This document shows, one piece after another, positions 55,711 to 64,000 of a DNA stretch of 64,000 nucleotides. The position numbers and the translations under genes were made by a program. Below the pieces are notes generated by a model. The model saw nothing but the letters and a program-made list of their open reading frames with translations. It made no database searches and was not told the origin of the DNA. Position 1 is the first letter of the stretch. Every line of letters starts with the position of its first letter. Source of the DNA: Eutreptiella sp. 'Long Island Sound 2002' (lineage: Eukaryota; Euglenozoa; Euglenophyceae; Eutreptiales; Eutreptiaceae); contig OZ038388.1 in NCBI GenBank assembly GCA_964036045.1, forward strand, positions 29,595,759 through 29,659,758. Direction: 5' to 3'.

Positions 55711-55930
55711 ACTGTGCACATACCCGTTTCCCTGTGTGCAATGTGCGCACAGTTTTTTGACACTACGCACAGGTTGTAGGCACTGTGCATAATTTTTAGC
55801 CACTGTGCACATACCCGTTTACCTGTGTGCAATGTGCGCACAGTTTTTTGACACTACGCACAGGTTGTAGGCACTGTGCATAATTTTTAGCCATTGTGCA
55901 CATACCCGTTTACCTGTGTGCAGTCTGTAG
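55711..55930. repeat. 91-bp tandem repeat, about 2.4 copies
   Basis: ACTGTGCACATACCCGTTT begins at 55711, 55802 and (one change) 55893. Each unit contains GTGTGCAATGTGCGCACAG. Confidence 0.95.
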
Positions 55931-56584
55931 ATACTGTGCACACCTGGTACACATGTTGTAAACACTCTGCACATGCTGTCGACGCAAACAGGTGCAACAA
56001 GAAGGCCACGCCGTCACCAGAGTCCCCCGGAACATGGATCGGGACCCTCACCATTGGTTAGGCCACAAAGCGTGATTTTCGGCATTCACATGACCCCAGG
56101 TGCTTCATGCGTCATGCTTCAGCGCAACGTGCGACGATTTGGACCACAAATCAAACCAGAGATGACTGCACCACGAAGCCGATATTAAGGAGGGGGCGTG
56201 AAGCGAAGCGCGAACCATCCCAAAAAGGGTGGAATAGGTCCGTTTACCTATCTGATAATAATGAGGCTGGGGAAGGGGTCTGGCAAGTACAGCAAACACA
56301 ACATCATCCCCAACTAGCAGCAACCCATGCAAAACCACACCCAACATACTGCCTACAAGCGCACCCAAGAAACAGAACCACGAAATTCCAATAATTAGCT
56401 GACACAACGCCTGGTGCGTGTTAGGACGGGGCGTTATCTGCACAAGAGGGTCACTTCAACTCCGATTCCGTTTCGAGGACTGCTGCTTCAATGGTCATCA
56501 ACGACTGGCAATAGAATGCCCGACGGCAGTAAAAGACTTTCAATATTGATTAAAACAGGAAAACAACGAAAGCAGAGTGCATAC

Positions 56585-56704
56585 CTTTTGCACTAATGGC
56601 ATTCATCAGCGCATCCCGCATCTCCCGAACCGTGGTGTCATCGTTACCGGTCAAGAAAGCGGTCAATGCGGCCCGCACTTGTGGATGCGCGTTGACATTT
56701 GGTC
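56585..56704 (-). CDS. Candidate exon, 40 codons
   Basis: Acceptor CGTTTCTCTGCAG before 56704 and donor CAAAAG|GTATGC after 56585, both strong, 120 bases. Peptide NVNAHPQVRAALTAFLTGND followed by a helix (VREMRDALMNAI). It resembles the interior of a helical repeat protein; not recognised. Confidence 0.6.
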
Positions 56705-57418
56705 CTGCAGAGAAACGCCGACACGTATGGCACATCACAGGCCACGTCCACACATTCGGCTACTCGCCTACATGGACCAATCCCACCGGCAAAAGCGGAA
56801 ATATCAGGTCCGCAGGAGAGGGGATTCTAGTGTACTAAAGTGCTTCGGACGTGCAAACAAGCGTTCCAGAAATGCAACCAATTGTAATTGTATTACCCAT
56901 TGGAAATATTACAAAAATTAACGCTGCCCCATGATGCACCTCCCTGCTCTTCCAGCCACCCACATTTCTGTCGCGCTGTCGGCGTGAACCACACGCCTGG
57001 CGGTCTTCTATGAACAGCCATGCAGGCTTGCCACGTCAGCTTTGTGCCGGCAAGACGGGACCTCGCCCCCCGCCTGACATCCCCTCTGCGCTTTCCAATC
57101 CCCGCTGTTATTGATGGGAATTGATGCCAATGAGCGGTGGCATCGAGTCCCCGCTGCGCATAAAAGAAATCAATGGCTGTGACGCAAACTCCTCATGCTC
57201 TTTGAGAGACAGCAGCTAAAGGCGACCATGCCAAGTAGACCTGACGTCAAAATTAAATTCAAAAAGCAAACCCGTCTCCATCGTACACTCGGCGACAGGA
57301 TGGAGAACTCCCCCGCCACCCACGAAACTGCAGTCATCGATGGGCCCTACCTTCAACTATCCATCTCAATATTGTGCTTGAGAAAAGAATGTGCACATTA
57401 GAATCATTTATACCCACG

Positions 57419-57538
57419 TCAAACCAAGCCCATGTACTGCATGTGGTGGTCGCAATTTTCGTCATTGATCTCCAAAAATTGTTGGTTTGCAATGGCGAAC
57501 ACAATGACCTCGGGTTCTTTTTGGTGCGGTTCCGCCCC
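57419..57538 (-). CDS. Candidate terminal exon, 39 codons
   Basis: Acceptor GGCGCCAACAG before 57538 and TGA at 57421-57419. Peptide GAEPHQKEPEVIVFAIANQQ then FLEINDENCDHHMQYMGLV. A GT at 57424-57423 could serve as a donor instead of the stop, in which case it is internal. Confidence 0.45.
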   Translation of the reverse strand, partial: GAEPHQKEPEVIVFAIANQQFLEINDENCDHHMQYMGLV

Positions 57539-58567
57539 CTGTTGGCGCGACCCTCTCTCCGTGGTCATGTATGGTCGGTCGCCTGTGGTCATGTGTACCA
57601 GACATGCAACAAGCGGCGGGAAGCCGGGGACCCGACCGGGCAATCCAAACCGGTCGTCAGAGGAGTGGTGATGCGGCGGTCAGCACACGGCGCAGACAGA
57701 CACGAAGCCTGACCCCTACGGCCCGGACGCCCCCGTAGCGGCAGTTGAGAATTATCGTGCATGACCTTGCCTACGTCAGTTGCGCTCCGATCGAAGACGG
57801 GCACCCTCCGCCCCTGCCTTCCGTCCTCTCGCTGATGCGCCTCCCCCCAAGCCTCGCCCTCCTTTACGAGGACGCCCTCCGCACTAAAAAAGGGTGTTGT
57901 GTTGATCTCTTACCTGCCCTCCCCGCCCCTTACACACTTCCCGGCCATGTTCCACATCTGAAGCAACAGCACGAAAACATGGGACAGTGCTCGGTGTGTT
58001 CGGTCTCTGCTGCTTCACGGGCACTTTATGACCGACGACTCCAATTCAGAACTGCTGAAGTGAATACCTGCCCACACCAACTGCAAAATCCGTCACCAGG
58101 ATCACCATAACGCTTTCTGGGAGCAAGCCAGTGAAGGCGCCCCACCCCTATGCCAGGGTCGGGACTGTGCGAAAGCGGGGTGCGGGGGGGCACACCCTTT
58201 ATTGGCTGTACAAACCTAAACCTGCACAACTTTTGATATCTGCCGCTGGGTCCAAACCAGAAAACACACACGCACGCGCGCGCGCACAAACACTTACACA
58301 CAAACACCGTTCAATACTGCAGGCATGCCACGCTGCTGCTTGGAAACCAGGGTTTGGGTGCGGTTCGGTTGCAGGCAACGCGGCTAGTCCCCCAAAAACC
58401 CACATGATTCCAGCTTCCTGACTCCCACACAGCCACGCTGGCGCATGTGTCGCAATGTGATGCCCACAGCTCAGCAAAACCCTGCCTGCTGCCTGAAATA
58501 GCAACACTTTGACTCCACCCCATCACTGGCTCGGAGCCAAAACCGCCGCACGTCCTCAGTCCTGTAC

Positions 58568-58755
58568 CTCGGGTTCTGAGCTTGTGCAAAGCGGATTGGA
58601 GGGGTGTCATCGGCTGTGGTTTGGGGGCATGCACTGCAGTCGAGCTGGAGGCAGCAACGCTGGAGGAGGAGGATGCCGTCGGTTGTGTGTCCTGCGTCCT
58701 CGGTGCCTTGGCGATTGGTGCATCTGCCGTTACGCCATCATCTTCGGCACGTTTC
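58568..58755 (-). CDS. Candidate exon, Ser/Ala-rich disordered segment
   Basis: Acceptor ATATTGCCTCAG before 58755, donor CCCGAG|GTACAG after 58568. Peptide begins KRAEDDGVTADAPIAK, passes a Ser/Ala run and ends in a short helix (TPLQSALHKLRTR). Typical of a disordered linker. Confidence 0.55.
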
Positions 58756-59032
58756 CTGAGGCAATATGGCAATGGACCAAATCGCAGGTGTCTCAGTGAG
58801 GGCAGGGATGGATGTCACTGCATCCAGGGGGGACCCCCCACCCCAATACCCCCTTTTGCGACGAAAAACGAGTCCCGCGAAAGTGCAAAAAAAGAGAAGG
58901 GTCAGTGCGAGTGATAATAGCAGTGCTGATAGTAGCGATACCAATGATGATGGCAAGGATGACGGCGATTTTCCTGCTTGAGCACTCTCCCCTTTGTGCT
59001 AAGTTCCGTATGATAATTGTCTCCATTTCGTG

Positions 59033-59330
59033 TTATTTTTGCAAGTGTATCTGGCACACAAGGATGGGTATGCTGTTGTGGGTGGCTGGGATCGGTTGAT
59101 GGGTGCCGCCTGTGACACTGTCATTGGACGTTGAGGGGTCAGTAGGAATCGATTCAAAAGAGGACAAGAAGGTCTCTCCCTCAACAATTTCCCCCAGGAT
59201 TTCCGTCAAGATAGCATCCTCAGCCAATGTGTCCCTGTTGGGTTTTACTACTCCCCCCCGCCGCGTTTTTCTCGGGCTTCCGTTCATTTTTGGTCCCAAA
59301 ACCGCAGGAATTTGGCTGGTGTTCTCAACA
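59033..59330 (-). CDS. Candidate exon, Ser/Thr-rich regulatory segment
   Basis: An open minus frame ending in TAA at 59035-59033. Basic stretch SPRKTRRGGVVKPNRDT, then an acidic helix (AILTEILGEIVEGETFLSS) and a Ser/Thr-rich end. The 5' boundary (about 59330) is approximate and the last 30 codons may be intronic. Confidence 0.45.
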
Positions 59331-59904
59331 GCAGGGGCAGCCTTCGTGCAGGTGACCCAAAATGAAAACAGCGTAACCTGCTTGACCTTTTTCCTTGTGC
59401 CTGCACCTCTGCATCCGGGGCTGCATATCTGATAGGGGCTTGTTTGCTGTCGCGCTGGGGGGGGGGGTTACCTCGCTGGTTGTTGGGGCTGGGACTGAAC
59501 TTTGGTGTCTACAATGGACGCCGCTTCCGCAGCTGACTGCAATAGCTGCGCACGGGGCAGCAAGCCCAAGCCTCAGCCTGAGCCTCATGGGTCGAAGCTG
59601 TGTGCAGGGAAACCCCAGCGTGAAGCAACAACTGAGCACGTGCAATCTGACCGCAATATCTGCCGCAACGATATTTGGAGGCTTGAGAATTTCTCACTAT
59701 GTGTGACGGTTGACGAGTGGCCAACACCTCCCAGGACCCCCAACTCCCCAAGCGGTGCCAAAAATACATCTATTCCTGGAACAGGGAATGAGGCATGAAA
59801 ACGGCGTCCGCGAAGGGTGGAGGGGTTCTCCAGCACCGGTGGTTGTGTGTCATGCGGCCAGGGGTGCCAGCTCAGCAACTGTTGCACAAGCACCACCAGC
59901 ATAC

Positions 59905-59989
59905 CTTTTCAGGTCATCCGCAGCTTGTCCCGGGAGGGGTCCGGCAGGTGGCTTGGCCGGTGGTCTCTTCGGCAACTGCTGAGGTCGGG
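59905..59989 (-). CDS. Candidate exon, proline-rich linker
   Basis: Acceptor CGCATGTTTTTTAG before 59989 and donor GAAAAG|GTATGC after 59905. Starts in phase 1, which fits the donor at 60568. Peptide RPQQLPKRPPAKPPAGPLPG continues the proline-rich composition of the previous exon. Confidence 0.6.
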
Positions 59990-60567
59990 CTAAAAAACAT
60001 GCGATGAACGTGGAATGCACATGCACAACGCTCTGGATCGCAATTGCAAAGAACTGGCCCTCACTCAGTACTGCCCACCCTCTGTGTGCTGCCCAGTCCC
60101 TGGGCGTGGGAATTCGTTTGGACGGGGGTTTGAGCCCACTTTCCGGACCCTCTTCCCCCAGGAAGGCCTGTGACCGAGGCCATCCCATGGACGCCTGAAG
60201 CCCTTCAAAAGGGGGTCCAGCATCAGCCACACACGACGCGGTCTTCAAGGACAGTCAACGAAAACTGGCATTTAGACGTGCGAACGCCAACCCAGGACAG
60301 CCAAACTTTGCGCACACATTGTGCGGGCTGTGTCGGGGGTGTTGCCGTAAAGGCTGGGTAAGTGCGTTGGGTGTGTTTTTTTTTGGGGGGGGGATGTTAG
60401 CACACTACTGGTACTATTTTGCAGGTTGCCTGCGGGTCGTGTTGTATTGTATTGGCTGAACACTCTGAAGAAGGACGCTGAATGGCCCCCCTCCCTCCCC
60501 TTCCACTGCGCAGCCTCGGCTCCCCAGCGCACCTCGATCACAGCCCCACACGGCAGGCGGTGCAGAC

Positions 60568-60961
60568 CTGGTGCAGACGCACGCTTGCTATTCGAGGCAT
60601 AAAGGTTTCGAACTTGTGCTTTGGCGGAGGGTTTGGCGGCCGTCTTTGCGGGCTTTGGGGGTAAAGGCCGGCTGAACTGTGCAGGCACTGGGCGCGGCGG
60701 GGCGCGCGGCTTGGCCGACGCGGGACTGGGGGCAGACGGAATGGGGTGCGCAAGCGCAGATGTCGAGGTTGACGGCACGTCATCAATGGGCATCGAATGG
60801 AAGTCGTGGTCCGCGTCATTGACTGCGTCCACTATGTTGTGGGACCTGCCGGACAGTGTGAGCGGACGGCCATGGGAGACACGTGGTAGATCTGGGGGCC
60901 TACCGGTAGCAATGGATGAAACGGGTGCCTGTACCACCAACAAGGGGGATTGGTGCGTCAT
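60568..60961 (-). CDS. Candidate exon, long Pro/Ala/Ser-rich disordered segment
   Basis: About 130 codons open on the minus strand from an ATG at 60961 (possible acceptor GTCAG two bases before it) to the donor CACCAG|GTCTGC after 60568. The protein is strongly biased to Pro, Ala and Ser (PSAPSPASAKPRAPPRPVPA, PLPPKPAKTAAKP) and probably unstructured. Intron 60567-59990 joins it in phase to the next exon. It may be the first exon of the minus-strand gene. Confidence 0.55.
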
Positions 60962-61390
60962 CCTGACTTCCAGACACAGACCTGTCTGACAGCGGAGCTC
61001 TGGGGCCTGGGGTACTTAGGCCAGATGTTTCTTCTCCCAAAAGTGGCCTCTACACCAGAATGGCAAATCTGCATTACCCAATCAACATATGTGTCAATTG
61101 TATTTCTCCAGTCAAACAGAATTTTGGTCTACAAAGCTTGATATTTTCATGCAAAGTCTGATGTCTTATTGTTGCCTTGATGCACCTCCTTTGTTATGAC
61201 GTGAGGTACCCCGCCCCCCAACTTATCGTGGCCAGAGGCCCCCTGGGTGGGCGGGGGGCTCCCCAGAGGGGGGGGGGGGGGGGCTCCCCAGAGGGGGGGG
61301 GGTTTCAAACCGCGGGTTGGCCCTCCCATTATTGGGGGGGCAGGGCACGATGAACTTTCACCTGGGGGGGGAGGGGGTCAATACAGCCAC

Positions 61391-61585
61391 CTGGCTAGAT
61401 CCCCCCCCCCAAAAGGACTGAATTAACAGGACCCCCGAAAACCAACTCTGGAACATCCTGGGTGTCAAACACCGCAAGGGGGGTCTTCCGAATAAGAACA
61501 CACACACCACATAAGAATACGCAAAAAAAAAATAAGAACATGTGCATGCTCTTATACAAAGGGGGGGTTTGGCACAAGGCCTCGG
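61391..61585. repeat. Dispersed repeat bounded by C and G tracts, shorter copy
   Basis: CTGGCTAGATCCCCCCCCCC at the start and TTTGGCACAAGGCCTCGG at the end, as at 51689-52085, but with a different interior that includes the palindrome at 61532-61555. Confidence 0.7.
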
Positions 61586-63108
61586 TATTAGGTATAGGGG
61601 GGGTGGGTTATGCTTGCTCTGAGGGCGTCAGTGGTGGTGATGCCGATGGGGTCCCGGTAGGCCTCAATGGGGAGGAATGGGGCCAGCAATGGTGAGGGCA
61701 GCCGTCTATCACGGTATGTCGGGGTGGGTTGTGGCGGCGGTGATGATAGGCTGGATGGTTTGGAGGGAAGCGCACCAGGAGGTGACCGAGGCGGCAGCCC
61801 CATACTTGGCTTTGATGAGGGAGAGGAAGTGCAGCAAGTGGGTGCGGAGGGCGGGCCTATGGGACTCAGCATAGGAGTGCTAGGCATTCTTGGCCGCGGA
61901 GATGAGGAGAGCCATGGTGGTGGCGAGGAAGAGGAGCTTGGAGGCTTTGGCAGGCAAGTGGAGGGGCTTTGTTATGGTTGGGCATGGGGAAAATTGGCTT
62001 GCGCGGGGTGGCCGGGGGGGGGGGGTCATTCGAGTCCCCCAAAGGAGGGGGGGGGGTCTAGGAAGGGGGCTCTCGTGACAGGCCAGTCCCAAGAGGCTAG
62101 TCTAAAACCTCTGCTGATGACTCACCAACTGCGCCACGAAGCGGCCTGGAAGTTTTTTTTAAAAAAATTTCCCCCATGATACATACCTCAAAATGATCAG
62201 CGCATCGTGGGGATCATTTTGAGTCATATATGTTGTGGTACCTCAGGACCTGCCCCCCCCAAACCTCCCCTGTCAGCCTGTTGGGGGTCACCGTCAGCCT
62301 ATCGGGGGTCCCCGTCACGGGAGCCCAGGAGGGGGGGGGGGTCCAGGAAAGGGGCTCGCAAAAGCCCGCCCCCCGCCCCCGCGCAAGCCAAATTTCCCAC
62401 AACCTTATGGGTGTGGGTGTGGGGTGTGGGGGTTGGGGCTGGGGGGCTGTCCCAGGGGCAGAAGGGCGGGGGGGGCAAAGGGTTTGGAAGGGGAGGAGGC
62501 ATTAGGTCAAACACTCACTCCAACCCTCACGAGCCCTAACCCTAAGGCTAACTAGGTAACAACGGTAACTGCATACCTACTGCTTGATGCACATACCCTA
62601 TGGAGAACCCACACTTCCCACACGTTACAAAGCACGGGCATAGCAGACAAGAGGGCACGGGAATAGGCACAAAAATCGGGGTATTTAATTGTTTCGGCTG
62701 CCAACGAGGGTTCATAGTGCTGTGCAGTGCACCTGGTGCATACCTACGGTGACCAGCGGCAGCCCCAAATTTGGAGGGATGTTTGGGTAAAGCGCGGCTC
62801 AGCCGTGGACCCTGCCTGTCATGCCTTGCCTGCCTCACCCGTGCACCACCCTACACGCAAGCCCCCCACCTGCCACCACCAGCACCACCGCCGACCCCCC
62901 GTTTTCGAGGCGACCCCCCCCCCCCCCGACACCCAGAAACCAGCACTCATTGTGTCACCCTCTGGGTCAAAGGGACTGCATGTGCGCTGCTCCCTTGCAC
63001 TCTGCCCAGGGAGAGCGTGCAAACAAATCTCCTGTTGGCACGTGCTTGGTGCCTCAACACCAAACACCAACCCCCCCCCTCCATTGTTCCAGCCCTCTCT
63101 GTTTTCAG
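61586..63108. other. GC-rich stretch with G/C tracts, no exon fixed
   Basis: Frames are open on both strands at 61660-62180 because of biased composition. A minus-strand stretch with the peptide LLHFLSLIKAKYGAAASV near 61790-61860 is the most protein-like part. CCCTAACCCTAAGGCTAA lies near 62533. Confidence 0.3.
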
Positions 63109-63244
63109 AAATATGGTAGGATTAAATGTTCATGACCCCTCTTTTTGGTTTGATGATGTTGTGGCTGCCAGAGATGAGGAGGAGGCAATCGTGGATGATT
63201 GCAATTTCAAAAGAGTGGGGTATATAACCCCATTTGACGTGTAG
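63109..63244 (+). CDS. Candidate terminal exon on the plus strand
   Basis: Acceptor CCCTCTCTGTTTTCAG precedes 63109, and the frame runs to TAG at 63242-63244. Peptide NMVGLNVHDPSFWFDDVVAA followed by an acidic stretch (RDEEEAIVDDCN) and ITPFDV. It is the only well-supported plus-strand exon in the second half of the window, so a separate gene. Not recognised. Confidence 0.5.
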
Positions 63245-63276
63245 CTTCGTGTTCCCGACACCTTTCTTGGAAATAC

Positions 63277-63462
63277 CAGCAACCACCCAGAAGCAGCCTG
63301 GAAATAACAGCAACCACCCAAAAGCCTCCTACAAATAACAGCAACCATCCACAACCCTCCAAGAAATGACAGCAGCCACCGACAAGCCTCTAGGAAATGA
63401 CAGTAACCATCCAAAAGCTTCTAGGAAACAACATCAACCATCCAGAAACGGGCTAGATGGGG
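63277..63462. repeat. 31-bp minisatellite, 6 copies
   Basis: CAGCAACCACCCA-type units start at 63277, 63308, 63339, 63370, 63401 and 63432, a strict 31-bp period with increasing divergence. Confidence 0.93.
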
Positions 63463-63488
63463 TGCATGTTCTTATTTTGGACATACCA

Positions 63489-63514
63489 ATAAGAACATGC
63501 GTGCATGTTCTTAT
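63489..63514. other. Perfect palindrome with 12-bp arms
   Basis: ATAAGAACATGC (63489-63500), two-base spacer, GCATGTTCTTAT (63503-63514). A near-identical palindrome with one mismatch is at 61532-61555, and half-sites lie at about 63466 and 63527. Confidence 0.9.
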
Positions 63515-64000
63515 GTTGACTGTGTGTTCTTATGCGGGGGGTTAGTCGGCCTCTACAACCACCTCACCACCCTTGTCGAGTACTAGGAGCTCATCACCTA
63601 CATCAAAACGGCCCTCCCCCCCAAGACCACCAACAACCTCAATTGGTTCCGCCTCAGCTCTTGCGTGCCCTGACCGCCACGACTACTTTAGCCCCCTACC
63701 CTGTGCCACTCCAACCCCCCCCCCCCCCAAGTTGTCTACTACCCCTCCCCACGTGACAACATTGTCCCTGCAGCAACCCTCCCCTCTCAGCCCCCATTGC
63801 CCCCACCCCCACCCCCATCCCCACTCGGGTGGTCTACGTCGCAAGACTGCGCCATGAACACACTAGCGCCATGTCCGCCACCCCCTCCAACGCCAGGTGT
63901 GGGTTCGGCTTCGCCATCCTCCTCCACACACTTTACGACTCCCTCTTTGCATGCCTCGTCACCCACGTCATCCAGTACCCCGACATTTGGACCCTCAACA
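63515..64000 (+). other. Window end, C-rich, weakly protein-like
   Basis: Plus-strand reading gives short protein-like stretches (LITYIKTALPPKTTNNLNWF; AILLHTLYDSLFACLVTHVI) in different frames separated by stops and C runs. It may be a degraded retroelement or an exon cut by the window edge. Confidence 0.2.

Noticed and set aside
58766-58981. Plus-strand Ser/Asp-rich end (SASDNSSADSSDTNDDGKDD)
   Set aside because: It looks like an acidic tail, but no acceptor was convincing and minus-strand exons lie directly on both sides; kept only as a possibility.

Overview
This is eukaryotic nuclear DNA, most likely from an intron-rich protist or alga. The evidence is a cytosolic ribosomal protein gene (eL21), two Ty3/gypsy-type retroelements with chromodomains, satellite arrays, TTAGGG-type interstitial telomeric repeats and many short exons bounded by canonical GT-AG splice sites. 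The eL21 N-terminus has the TRDLF form seen in plants and several protist lineages. Nothing in the sequence fixes the species.

Layout. 1-2177: 3' half of a Ty3/gypsy pol (RNase H tail, integrase, chromodomain), cut by the window edge. 2178-4203: its downstream flank, with polyadenylation-type signals, a polypurine tract and an LTR-like start. 4204-9562: a second, different gypsy-type element with a Gag-like leader and protease in one frame and RT, RNase H, integrase and chromodomain in the +1 frame; it carries five internal stop codons and is decaying. 9563-15083: mostly non-coding, with two tRNA-like (pol III type 2 promoter) segments and one candidate membrane-protein reading frame at 12499-13161. 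15084-24687: a satellite array of about 13 full units of 719-732 bp, with higher-order structure and a long hairpin in every unit. 24688-31500: a candidate exon abutting the array, the intact intronless eL21 gene on the minus strand (27897-28376), AT-rich spacer and a cluster of alternating 15-18 bp motifs. 31500-64000: a repeat-rich landscape (long G or C runs, microsatellites, an 85-bp minisatellite with higher-order structure, dispersed repeats bounded by C and G tracts) in which many short minus-strand coding segments with good acceptor and donor sites are embedded. They represent one or more long, intron-rich minus-strand genes whose products I could not recognise. One plus-strand terminal exon lies at 63109-63244.

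The strongest single gene is eL21. The retroelement domains are certain. The exon calls rest on reading frame plus splice sites seen by eye; they are proposals, not a finished gene model. The most unusual content is the satellite array with its conserved hairpin and the repeated pattern of homopolymer-G-bounded modules. I see no operons, bacterial signals, CRISPR arrays or canonical RNA genes.
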